A stretch of DNA of 64,000 nt from Ooceraea biroi (Eukaryota; Arthropoda; Insecta; Hymenoptera; Formicidae), in assembly GCF_003672135.1 (NCBI RefSeq), contig NC_039518.1, positions 3,348,001 to 3,412,000 of the forward strand, in the 5' to 3' direction. A model generated the notes under the pieces. The model was not told the origin of the DNA, made no database searches, and saw nothing but the letters and a program-made list of their open reading frames with translations. The translations under genes were made by a program, and so were the position numbers. Below are positions 22,783 to 34,846 of this stretch, one piece after another (positions within the stretch are counted from its first letter, which is position 1; every line of letters begins with the position of its first letter).

Positions 22783-25770
22783 CACGCGCACATTGCGACC
22801 AGCCAGAGTCTGTTAAACACAACACGCGAGACAGCAAATGAAACAACGGTGGCAATGAACATTGATCTATCGAACTATCCGGTATCGCGCATTCAGCATG
22901 CCGATGAGAACGCGTAAACGCGCGAGCATTAATACGGCGTTGTACGTTACTCGGGAACACGATATACAATGGTCCCGAGTGCACTTACCAGCAATGCTAT
23001 CGCAATGTTACGGATGTCTCAGTATACATGTATTTAGCTTCAGGTGCTACTATTCTGCTTGTCTCGCTCTCTGTTTCTCGTATTAAAGCTATACACCATT
23101 GCATAAATTCTATCGCATTCCGAATCAAGCAGTGCCCGTATTTTGCAATTAAACATTCACCGTATTTTTCCTGCAAGCTCTCTTTAAATCTTTCTTTTTT
23201 TTTCGTGATCGACAAACGTCGATGGCACTCGGAGAAGGCTTGTGAGGCACAAATTTGTCATCTCATCATCTGCATTTCCCTTCTCTCTCTCTCTCTACGA
23301 AAGGAAAATGCAAATTCCTCAAGCGTGAGTTCTTTCATAAGCGGTTATTGTTCGGATCTCAATGTTACATGCAGAATTTGCGTGCTGTAAAATTTCCCCA
23401 ATGTGTCGCGTAATTTCTGCCCGCCAATCCCCATCAGCTTAGCAGCTTTGTTAGCAGCTTTGTTACCAGTCTCGCCCGCTTTTATCTTCTCCTCCTGCGT
23501 CGTTCGCTCCTCAAGACATTTCCCCATTACATTCTGCTGGATGCTTAGGTTTATAGCGACCGCGGGGGTTTATGGCGGGTGGTAAAAGGACCCCAACGTG
23601 CCGCAACAACACGCTGATGTGCGATGCAACACGGCACCGCCAAGTTCGTTAGCGAGTCTTTCATCTCAACGTAACGAAATGTCAGCAATTAATTGTGCGT
23701 TTAAATTGCCAAGTTTCTGCGTTCTTTCACGGTCCAGGACCGAGGGACGTATCGGGAGGGTAAGTGAGCGCTTTTGAACGGGAATGTCGGTATTGGTTTC
23801 GCGCGCGTGTCCAAGGAAGAAAATAGTTATAGGACTGCCGAGAAACGTGCAGTGGATATATACGTAAGTGGAAAATTCGAGAGAGAGCTCACACGTTAAT
23901 CTAGATCGCAAGTCAAGACGTTACTATGCACTCCACGTACGGCGTCTCTTGCGCTTTCGCGCTTTATTCGTGCAATTTAAAAGCGATTAGTAAAGACAAG
24001 CGTGGGGTGTGTAATTTTCTCGCGGGCTGAATGAAACGTTAATGCTGATATTGTTCAATCGTATCACTCGTACAATCGTTGCTCCAATAATTTTTCCAGT
24101 CTCCAATTCTGCCAGATTCCGTCGTATTTTTGCATTGTAATTGTTGCAGTTATCTGTAACAATTGTACCATTGTTCGTGTTTTTGTGACTGCACTTTTGT
24201 ATCGAATATCTCCATGACAGTCGATTTGATATTTTATTGAAGATACAAGATATCATAAAATGTTTGTTAAATTGTTACGAAATAAAAAGTATAGTTGATA
24301 CGTTTTTATTATATTTTTTAGATTTCTTTTTTTACGCCTTTATTCATTCATCTCGGAAGTTTATCTCACTTCGAAAGAAAGCCTTCACATCCATCCGGCG
24401 AACAATACGTAATAAATGGGACTCATTAATCTGGCCATTATTATATTACGCGCATTGCCGGCAGCGTAACGAAGTATGGAAATGCCTTTAGTCCATTAAA
24501 ACGAATATGGCGCAGATATGGGATGTGATATCGTAACGATGCGTCGCGAGTGGTTTCTACCATTTCAATCCTTTCAGTGACACACATGATAATAAAATAA
24601 AATATTGCGATACGGCATGCTTTCGAAATTAAATAAAAAAATACAGTTTAATATTATAACAGTCTTTTGACGAGACGCGCATTACTTCCGAGATCAATAA
24701 TTCGTATCATGAAGAAATTATGTATTCCGAATGTTATTAAATTTTCACCCCGTACTCCCAATAACAATTTCTCAAGGACAATTTCTTACTCGCAGCGTAA
24801 TCTTTAGCTAATTAAAATCTAAACCTCTCGGAGAGATCAGCCTCGTGCATGTTGCACGCTGCATCCAAATCCCTGCGCATAAATAACGCACCCGTGTACG
24901 TAAACATTCGTGTACCGTGACGCTCTTGTATTCTAATTGTACGTACACCACATGTATAACGGGTTACATATATATACATGTATTCACGCAGATTGGTAAG
25001 ACGGATGGAACTGCATGGTGGAGTTCGCGCATTTCCGTGACACAATCAACATCAGTCGGCAACTGGTGTAACTGTCGACGAAGTAGCGTAATTTCTCAAA
25101 TAACGATCGGAAATCAATTTCGCTTTTTGTCTGCCGCTTTTGTCTCGGCGCGACTCGAACGAAACAATCGCCCGCATATGATCGATCCAATCCTGAGATC
25201 GCAATATTATACTCCATTCCACGAATACATTGTTCGTCTCGGTCGTGTTTTTCCGCCCCGTCGAAACTCATTTAATCAGCCGCGCAGCCGTGATGTCTTG
25301 CCGGCCGATCCGGACGAGATACATCGAACGAAATAACGAGCATTTCGTTAATTAGCTTCCGCAGGTATGCGAGCGCGCAAGTATATGTACGTAATACCCG
25401 CGCGGGTATATAACGTGCCGTGCATATCCCGCGCATTTCCTTTCGTCAAGAATTCGAGGGAGAGCATCTCCGCAACGAGCTGGTTGGTCCTCGTCGATCC
25501 TCCTTGACCATCTCTGTGCTGCGCCGCGATGTGCAAACAGTTCATTTATCATACGGAGCCGTCATGTTGGCTGGACAATGTGAATTATATTAAGCTATTG
25601 GCACGGAAAATTCATTTCCCGCTTGCTAATTTCGGGCAGCGCTTAAATCTCGACGGCTTCCGACATTTCCATTCGCCAAGCGTGAAGTTATTATTATAAT
25701 TAACGCCGTATTAAGAGAGAGATACATAGGCAGTTTTCCGCCCGGAATACGAGATTAAACACGTGCACCG
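22783..25770. other. Unique sequence, no gene recognised
   Basis: No domain is recognisable in any frame. A Lys/Ala-rich minus frame at 23345-23527 and a frame at 24917-25336 were inspected and not accepted. A short CT run lies near 23284-23298. Confidence 0.4.
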
Positions 25771-27302
25771 CACCCTCAGAAAGGATTTCTGATAACAAGA
25801 CGAAAAATATTCTTGACTAATTTAATCGTATTACAAGTATAAAAAATATGAAAATAAAACAATTTTTTATTTAAATCAGTAATTTCTATTCTTCTCTCTC
25901 GAATTAAATAAGATTGTCTTACTGTCTCGAGACAAGAGTAACATGTACACATTTATGCTTATATATTCTTGTATGTAGAATAATTTGATATTAGCGCCAC
26001 TTTATAGTAGGCTTTGTCGATGTCGACGCATCATTTTCTCGCAGTCGCTCGTCGACTCGGCGCTTCTGCGTCCTTTATTCGGATAAAACGGCCAATATTT
26101 ATGTGTTGCAATCGCAAATCGGGAAAGTGTTTCTGTTATTTACAATGAATAAGTGCAATACTCTACAAGAAATATTAAAAATATGGAAATGTAAGTAAGT
26201 ATGTACAATATACTTACTTGAGAAATAAGATTCGAGATAAGACATTTCCATACCTTTTAATATTTCTTGTAGAGTATTGCACTTATTCATTGTAAATAAC
26301 AGAAACACTTTCCCGGTTTTCGATTGCAACACATAAATATTGGCCGTTTTGTGCAGATTCTACAAATTCTCTTAGAAGAATAGAATAAGATGTCTTTTGG
26401 ATCTCACAATATTCTTAAATCAAGAATATTGTGAACTTGCTACAAATTTGTATCTAAATCCTTCTGAGAAAATTAATGAGATAGCACCAAGATTATTTGA
26501 ATCTAGATTTTCGAATTTTCTATTCGAGATTAAAATATGCTTCTTTTCAATAATAAATATGATTGTCGCTATAGCGATGTTATTTTATGATAGATTAAAG
26601 AGTAATAGCATTAAGTCCAGAAATTTTTCTGTGGGTGCAGCATCATTGGTTCCATCCGCTGGAAATCCTGATAATGAAAAAGAGCGCTGTTACTTATTAT
26701 ACATACTTTTTCTTCCATGTATTAGGTGTGTGCAAGTGTTTTCATTTTCTTGCACATTTTCGTTTTAGATGTATAAAATACGATCATCAAAAATTTCCTT
26801 GTTTTTACGATTTTCTCTCGAAAATTATTAAATATCGAATCCCTTTGCGAAAAAAGGGAGTTTTTTTCGCGTCTCGAAAGTACACCCTCAGAAAGGATTT
26901 CTGATAACAAGACGAAAAATATTCTTGACTAATTTAATCGTATTACAAGTAAAAAAATATGAAAATAAAACAATTTTTTATTTAAATCAGTAATATCTAT
27001 TCTTCTCTCTCGAATTAAATAAGATAGTCTTACTGTATTGAGACAAGAGTAACATGTACACATTTATGCTTATATATCTTGTATGTAGAATAATTTGATA
27101 TTAGCGCCACTTTATAGTAGGCTTTGTCCATGTCAACGCATCATTTTCTCGCAGTCGCTCGTCGACTCGGCGCTTCTGCGTCCTTTATTCGGATAAAACG
27201 GCCAATATTTATGCGTTGTAATCGAAAATCGGGAAAGTGTTTCTGTTATTTACAATGAATAAGTGCAATACTCTACAAGAAATATTAAAAGATATGGAAA
27301 TG

Positions 27303-27352
27303 TCTTATCTCGAATCTTATTTCTCAAGTAAGTATATTGTACATACTTACTT
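27303..27352. repeat. Inverted hairpin loop in one MITE copy
   Basis: In this copy the 50-bp loop reads TCTTATCTCGAATCTTATTT… and ends …TACTTACTTA. That is the reverse complement of the loop in the other copies (TAAGTAAGTATG… and …CGAGATAAGA). The arms are unchanged, so only the loop is flipped. Confidence 0.85.
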
Positions 27353-29892
27353 ACATTTCCATACCTTTTAATATTTCTTGTAGAGTATTGCACTTATTCA
27401 TTGTAAATAACAGAAACACTTTCCCGGTTTTCGATTGCAACACATAAATATTGGCCGTTTTGTGCAGATTCTACAAATTCTCTTAGAAGAATAGAATAAG
27501 ATGTCTTTTAGATCTCACAATATTCTGAAATCAAGAATATTTTGAACTTGCTAGAAATTTGAATCCAAATCCTTCTGAGAAAATTAATGAGATAGCACCA
27601 AGATTATTTGAATCTAGATTTTCGAATTTTCTATTCGAGATTAAAATATGCTTCTTTTCAATAATAAATATGATTGTTGCTATAGCGATCTTATTTTATG
27701 ATAGATTAAAGAGTAATAGCATTAAGTCCAGAAATCTTGTCTGTGGGTGCAGCATCATTGGTTCCATCCGCTGGAAATCCTGATGATGAAAAAGAGCGCT
27801 GTTACTTATTATACATACTTTTTCTTCCATGTATTAGGTGTGTGCAAGTGTTTTCATTTTGTTGCACATTTTCGTTTTAGATGTATAAAATACGATCATC
27901 AAAAATTTCCTTGTTTTTACGATTTTCTCTCGAAAATTATTAAATATCGAATCCCTTTGCGAAAAAAGGGATTTTTTTTCGCGTCTCGAAAGTACACCCT
28001 CAGAAAGGATTTCTGATAACAAGACGAAAAATATTCTTGACTAATTTAATCGTATTACAAGTATAAAAAATATGAAAATAAAACAATTTTTTATTTAAAT
28101 CAGTAATTTCTATTCTTCTCTCTCGAATTAAATAAGATTGTCTTACTGTCTTGAGACAAGAGTAACATGTACACATTTATGCTTATATATTCTTGTATGT
28201 AGAATAAGTTGATATTAGCGCCACTTTATAGTAGGCTTTGTCGATGTCGACGCATCATTTTCTCACAGTCGCTCGTCGACTCGGCGCTTCTGCGTCCTTT
28301 ATTCGGATAAAACGGTCAATATTTATGCGTTGCAATCGAAAATCGGGAAAGTGTTTCTGTTATTTACAATGAATAAGTGCAATACTCTACAAGAAATATT
28401 AAAAGATATGGAAATGTAAGTATGTACAATATACTTACTTGAGAAATAAGATTCGAGATAAGACATTTCCATACCTTTTAATATTTCTTGTAGAGTATTG
28501 CACTTATTCGTTGTAAATAACAGAAACACTCTTTCGGTTTTCGATTGCAACACATAAATATTGGCCGTTTTGTGCAGATTCTACAAATTCTCTTAGAAGA
28601 ATAGAATAAGATGTCTTTTAGATCTCACAATATTCTTAAATCAAGAATATTTTGAACTTGCTAGAAATTTGTATCTAAATCCTTCTGAGAAAATTAATGA
28701 GATAGCACGAAGATTATTTGAATCTAGATTTTCGAATTTTCTGTTCAAGATTAAAATATGCTTCTTTTCAATAATAAATATGATTGTCGCTATAGCGATG
28801 TTATTTTATGATAGATTAAAGAGTAATAGCATTAAGTCCAGAAATCTTGTCTGTGGGTGCAGCATCATTGGTTCCATCCGCTGGAAATCCTGATGATGAA
28901 AAAGAGCGCTGTTACTTATTATACATACTTTTTCTTCCATGTATTAGGTGTGTGCAAGTGTTTCATTTTCTTGCACATTTTCGTTTCAGATGTATAAAAT
29001 ACGATCATCAAAAATTTCCTTGTTTTTACGATTTTCTCTCGAAAATTATTAAATATCGAATCCCTTTGCGAAAAAAGGGATTTTTTTTCGCGTCTCGAAA
29101 GTACACCCTCAGAAAGGATTTCTGATAACAAGACGAAAAATATTCTTGACTAATTTAATCGTATTACAAGTATAAAAAATATGAAAATAAAACAATTTTT
29201 TATTAAAATCAGTAATTTCTATTCTTCTCTCTCGAATTAAATAAGATTGTCTTACTGTCTTGAGACAAGAGTAACATGTACACATTTATGCTTATATATT
29301 CTTGTATGTAGAATAAGTTGATATTAGCGCCACTTTATAGTAGGCTTTGTCGATGTCGACGCATCATTTTCTCACAGTCGCTCGTCGACTCGGCGCTTCT
29401 GCGTCCTTTATTCGGATAAAACGGTCAATATTTATGCGTTGCAATCGAAAATCGGGAAAGTGTTTCTGTTATTTACAATGAATAAGTGCAATACTCTACA
29501 AGAAATATTAAAAGATATGGAAATGTAAGTATGTACAATATACTTACTTGAGAAATAAGATTCGAGATAAGACATTTCCATACCTTTTAATATTTCTTGT
29601 AGAGTATTGCACTTATTCGTTGTAAATAACAGAAACACTCTTTCGGTTTTCGATTGCAACACATAAATATTGGCCGTTTTGTGCAGATTCTACAAATTCT
29701 CTTAGAAGAATAGAATAAGATGTCTTTTAGATCTCTCAATATTCTTAAATCAAGAATATTGTGAACTTGCTAGAAATTTGTATCTAAATCCTTCTGAGAA
29801 AATTAATGAGATAGCACGAAGATTATTTGAATCTAGATTTTCGAATTTTCTATTCGAGATTAAAATATGCTTCTTTTCAATAATAAATATGA

Positions 29893-29935
29893 TTAATCTA
29901 TCATAAAATAAGATCGCTATAGCGACAATAATATT
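29893..29935. repeat. Small internal inversion in the fourth MITE of array A'
   Basis: The usual GTCGCTATAGCGAT…TATGATAGATT segment appears as AATCTATCATAAAATAAGAT followed by CGCTATAGCGAC, that is, inverted, with an extra ATATTTATTAT after it. The flanking MITE sequence is normal. Confidence 0.75.
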
Positions 29936-30076
29936 TATTATAAGAGTAATAGCATTAAGTCCAGAAATCTTTTCTGTGGGTGTGCATGTGTGTACGAGCG
30001 AGAGTACTTAATCGAAAAAATCACTCGTACCGGAAGCAAACTCTATTTTTTCCTCTCAGCGGTATGTTTCGTCTTA

Positions 30077-30913
30077 CACCCACAGAAAAGATTTCTGGAC
30101 TTAATGCTATTACTCTTTAATCTATCATAAAATAAGATCGCTATAGCGACAATCATATTTATTATTGAAAAGAAGCATATTTTAATCTCGAATAGAAAAT
30201 TCGAAAATCTAGATTAAAATAATCTTGGTGCTATCTCATTAATTTTCTCAGAAGGATTTAGATAAAAATTTCTAGCAAGTTCACAATATTCTTGATTTAA
30301 GAATATTGTGAGATCTAAAAGACATCTTATTCTGTTCTTGTAAGAGAATTTGTAGAATCTGCACAAAACGGCCGATATTTATGTGTTGCAATCGAAAATC
30401 GGGAAAGTGTTTCTGTTATTTACAATGAATAAGTGCAACACTCTACAAGAAATATTAAAAGATATGGAAATGTAAGTATGTACAATATACTTACTTGAGA
30501 AATAAGATTCGAGATAAGACATTTCCATACCTTTTAATATTTCTTGTAGAGTATTGCACTTATTCATTGTAAATAACAGAAACACTTTCCCGGTTTTCGA
30601 TTGCAACACAAATATTGGCCGTTTTGTGCAGATTCTACAAATTCTCTTAGAAGAATAGAATAAGATGTCTTTTAGATCTCACAATATTCTTAAATCAAGA
30701 ATATTTTGAACTTGCTAGAAATTTGTACCTAAATCCTTCTGAGGAAATTAATGAGATAGCACGAAAATTATTTGAATTTAGATTTTCGAATTTTCTATTC
30801 GAGATTAAAATATGCTTCTTTTCAATAATAAATATGATTGTCGCTATAGCGATCTTATTTTATGATAGATTAAAGAGTAATAGCATTAAGTCCAGAAATC
30901 TTGTCTGTGGGTG
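30077..30913. mobile_element. MITE copy with two right arms (near-complete palindrome)
   Basis: This copy starts CACCCACAGAAAAGATTTCTGG, the reverse complement of the normal right end, runs through an inverted right arm to about 30370, then the hairpin, then a normal right arm to CTGTGGGTG at 30913. The specific left arm (CACCCTCAG… to TCTGCGTCCTTTATTCGG) is absent. The result is a palindrome with arms of about 390 bp. Confidence 0.8.
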
Positions 30914-32497
30914 TGTAACGATCAGGGACGGTAATTGGGGGAGAAACGCAGGACAAGCGAGGATCGTGTTCGGCCGAGACGGAAGATCGTTTCCGTTTCC
31001 TGTCTCCGTTTCAATTGAACGTATCAGTCGTCGGCGAGAACGACAAATTAATCCGCCGCGACTTCGTCGTGTACAGTCAAAGAGACTCGCACGCGGGGGT
31101 GTCCCAGAATCCGCGTGAGCCAGCTGCGAGATTGACGCCGTTGCTATTGAAACACTTTCCGCAGTCTGAGAAAATTTAATTTTCGACTGCACCGTTAAAG
31201 CTACACGCCAGTCGAGGAAGCCGGAAGCTTGGCGCCGCGCCAGTTTCACGATTAATTCGTCGAAAAATCGTGGGCGATTTCTGGAAACGCGCGACATCTG
31301 TTTCGCGTGGAGTAATGGCTCGAAATTTGGCCCGCGCGGGTTCGTTAACGCTCGCGAATCCGTCACACTATGCACTCGTGCACAGTTGCGTGATTGCATG
31401 CGCAACACGACCGTGCCACGGCAAGACACGGTGTGCACGCGCGGCCAGCTTCCGCTTTTGGTTCACGCGAGTGCGCCCGCTCGCTCTTTAAGGCGGTCCC
31501 GGCTTAAAGCTCAAGCGGAAACTGCGGAACGCAGAACTGCGAAGCAAGCGGAGCTGCTGCTATCCTGTATCCTGCGATTATACGGAGACAAGGAATAAAG
31601 GAAAGCTCGGAGATTCTGCGAGGGTCCGCGCGAGATGTCCGAGATATCTCGCGATTTGCAGAACACCGCGAGCGGAGCGTAAACGAGAAGGGACGAGATC
31701 CGTGTTGCGTAACTTAAACAGGATCCTCCTAAGGGAACGGACGATTACTTTTTCTGAGCGCGTCGTTTAATCTCAACGGGCCGGACGTGCGGGAGGGGTA
31801 AATAGAAATAAAACGTCGCGCTTTATCTACAGGATCTATAGAGTCGCAAATGCATTCGCGAATGCGAATGCATCGCACCGAACCGGTGTTGCAGAACCAG
31901 GAGGGGCAGGGTTAGTGGAAGAGAAACGATAGCGATCACGCGGCCACGGTGCATCGCGCGGAAAATGGATTAGGCGTGTTTTTGTGCAGTTACTTATGGG
32001 ATCACGTAGCCGGAGCCAGGCCGAGGTGGCTTCGGAAATTCGTGCCGGAAGTCTTATATCACGGTGATCAATTCCCTCGGGGGGAAGAGGAGAAGAGGGA
32101 AGGGGGTAAGGGGCGAGCCGAGATAAGTTCGTTAAGTGCCGGGTCGCAAACGTGCAATCGACCGTGATTTGTTAAGAATATCTAAAGCTTTGTCTCGGAT
32201 TAGCTTTCGCCGAGTCACGAAGTGATTTAGTCTCCCGGAACGTTAACATAACGAGCATGAAACGAGGGTCTCGTGAGGGGGCTTGTCCGTTCTCCCTGTT
32301 ATTATTTGCCCTGAACAATGTCATTCTTACGTAGTACTGCGTTATTAGTAAAATGTAGATCTCAGCGAATATTTATTTTCATTTTCTTTTCTCGTGCCGT
32401 AGAAATGATCGTAGTGAGACATCAACCGTCAACTAACCTTAATGCAATAAGGAATCTTTCTTTTAATTATATCTTATCAAACAGCATATTCTGAAAT
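30914..32497. other. Unique GC-rich sequence, no gene recognised
   Basis: CpG-rich sequence (about 30920-32170) with open frames on both strands (minus 30860-31438, plus 31949-32167) that match nothing I know. A CpG-rich promoter or 5' UTR region is possible but I cannot show it. Confidence 0.4.
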
Positions 32498-32689
32498 TAT
32501 TGGGTCATTAAGTATGAAACTTTACAAATGTAAAAGCGCCATCTTTAACATTTGTTATCTCAAATTTGGCGCCAGACGTTAGTATCAGGTTAGGTTAGTG
32601 TGATAGATGTATGTTCGCTCTTCAAATGTCATATTTGTTTCTTCAAATATCTTCATTAGTTTTATTGGTCGATTCTTTTTTATAGAACT

Positions 32690-33715
32690 ATGGAAAAGTC
32701 CAAAATACGTGTGATTTATGAATATGAGTTCCGCCGTGGAACCACAGTGTCGGAGACAGCTCGTAATATCAACGCTGTATTTGGTAAAGGTTCAACTACT
32801 AAAGCAACGGTGGGCAATTGGTTCAAAAACTTCAAAGATGGAGATTTCAGCCTCGCTAATGAGCCACGTGGAAGACCAAAGACGAAGGTGGATAATGATC
32901 ACTTGAGAGCCGTAGTAGAGTCCGATCCATCTCAAAGTACACGTGAATTGGCATCGATATTCAATGTTTCCATACCCACCATATTGGTTCATTTAGCTGC
33001 AATTGGTAAGATAAAGAAGTTGGACAAATGGGTCCCGCACGAATCGACCCATGCGCAGTAGGCGCAACGTCTAGAGGCTTCCCTTTCTTTGCTTTCCCGT
33101 CACAAAAATGAATCTTTTTTTAATCGAATTGTGACCCGCGATGAAAAGTGGATACTCTACGACAATCGTAAACGCTCACGTCAGTGGTTGAACGCTGATG
33201 AACCACCGAGACATCACGCGAAACCCAACATTACACAGAAGAAGCTTATGGTGACTGTTTGGTGGTCCAGGTCAGGTGTTATCTACTACAACTTTATGAA
33301 ACCTCGTACATCGATAACGGCTGAAGTATATTGCAAGCAACTGGACGAAATGATGCAACAACTTGCTATTAAACAACCGAAATTGGTCAATCGGTCAATG
33401 CCAATCCTGTTGCATGATAATGCTCGACCGCACACTGCACGACTTGACCGTGGCAAAGCTACAGGAGTTGGAATTGGAAACTCTCCGTCATCCACCATAT
33501 TCACCAGATCTATCACCCACCGACTATCACTTCTTCCGGAATTTGGACAATTGTTGGTGGGAAAATTGTTCAATTCTCAACAGGCAGTCGAAACAGCCTT
33601 CCGCGACTTCATCGATTCCCGTACTCCTGGCTTTTATAGTAGAGGCATAGACCAACTACCACTAAAATGGCAGAAGTGTGTGGATAACATGGGCGCATAC
33701 TTCGATTGAAAATAA
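32690..33715 (+). pseudogene. Array E unit 1 mariner transposase, disrupted
   Basis: This is the only unit of E with the native start (ATG 32690, MEKSKIRVIYEYEF). The paired HTH region, GRPKTK motif and WVPHEST are readable. A TAG at about 33059 replaces the CAG of AQQAQ. Downstream TRDEKW (first Asp) and LLHDNARPH (second Asp) are present. An extra T in CGACTTGACCG near 33445 shifts the frame, and a missing base near 33549 restores it, so about 40 residues including the third-Asp motif SPDLSPTDYH are scrambled. Inactive. Confidence 0.88.
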
Positions 33716-33776
33716 ATCATGTCCATGTGCCAAAAAATGCAAAAGTTTATGTTCTGTTTGTAAAGTTTCATACTTG

Positions 33777-34709
33777 ATGACCCAATATGAATATGAGTTC
33801 CGCCGTGGAACCACAGTGTCGGAGACAGCTCGTAATATGAACGCTGTATTTGGTGAAGGTTCAACTACTAAAGCAACGGTGGGCAATTGGTTCAAAAACT
33901 TCAAAGATGGAGATTTCAGCCTCGCTAATGAGCCACGTGGAAGACCAAAGACGAAGGTGGATAATGATCACTTGAGAGCCGTAGTAGAGTCCGATCCATC
34001 TCAAAGTACACGTGAATTGGCATCGATATTCAATGTTTCCATACCCACCATATTGGTTCATTTAGCTGCAATTGGTAAGTTAAAGAAGTTGGACAAATGG
34101 GTCCCGCACGGATCGACCGATGCGCAGCAGGCGCAACGTCTAGAGGCTTCCCTTTCTTTGCTTTCCCGTCACAAAAATGAATCTTTTTTTAATCGAATTG
34201 TGACCTGCGATAAAAAGTGGATACTCTACGACAATCGTAAACGCTCACATCAGTGGTTGAACGCTGATGAACCACCGAGACATCACGCGAAACCCAACAT
34301 TACACAGAAGAAGCTTATGGTGACTGTTTGGTGGTCCAGGTCAGGTGTTATCTACTACAACTTTATGAAACCTCGTACATCGATAACGGCTGACGTATAT
34401 TGCAAGCAACTGGACGAAATGATGCAACAACTTGCTATTAAACAACCGAAATTGGTCAATCGGTCAATGCCAATCCTGTTGCATGATAATGCTCGACCGC
34501 ACACTGCACGACTTGACCGTGGCAAAGCTACAGGAGGTGGAATTGGAAACTCTCCGTCATCCACCATATTCACCAGATCTATCACCCACCGACTATCACT
34601 TCTTCCGGAATTTGGACAACTTGTTGGTGGGAAAATTGTTCAATTCTCAACAGGCAGTCGAAACAGCCTTCCGCGACCTCATCGATTCCCGTACTCCTGG
34701 CTTTTATAG
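33777..34709 (+). pseudogene. Array E unit 2 transposase, frameshifted
   Basis: Translation can start at the ATG at 33777, inside the 3' TIR of unit 1 (ATGACCCAATATGAATATG, MTQYEYEF). The frame is open through HTH, TCDKKW (Lys in place of Glu after the first Asp) and LLHDNARPH. The same extra T as in unit 1 (CGACTTGACCG) then shifts the frame, giving an unrelated tail and losing the third Asp. Confidence 0.88.
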
Positions 34710-34846
34710 TAGAGGCATAGACCAACTACCACTAAAATGGCAGAAGTGTGTAGATAACATGGGCGCATACTTCGATTGAAAATAAATCATGTCCATGTGC
34801 CAAAAAATGCACAAGTTTATGTTCTATTTGTAAAGTTTCATACTTA

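Larger units (their letters stand above)
25771..30913. mobile_element. Composite tandem array A': five palindromic MITEs, spacers as in array A
   Basis: TE copies lie at 25771-26637, 26883-27749, 27995-28859 and 29104-29982, plus an unusual copy at 30077-30913. The first three gaps are the same 245-bp spacer S as in array A (26638-26882, 27750-27994, 28860-29103). The fourth gap (29983-30076) is a different 94-bp sequence. The outer flanks differ from those of array A, so the TE-S-TE structure occurs at two loci. I see no exact target duplication (GTGCACCG against TGTAACGA). Confidence 0.85.

Noticed and set aside
23345..23527. Lys/Ala-rich 60-codon minus frame (AANKAAKLMGIGGQK) considered as an exon
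   Set aside because: No family recognised, no convincing splice sites, single occurrence.
5792..30913. Arrays A/A' as a CRISPR array or ordinary satellite
   Set aside because: Units over 1 kb, bounded by transposon inverted repeats, in a eukaryotic context.
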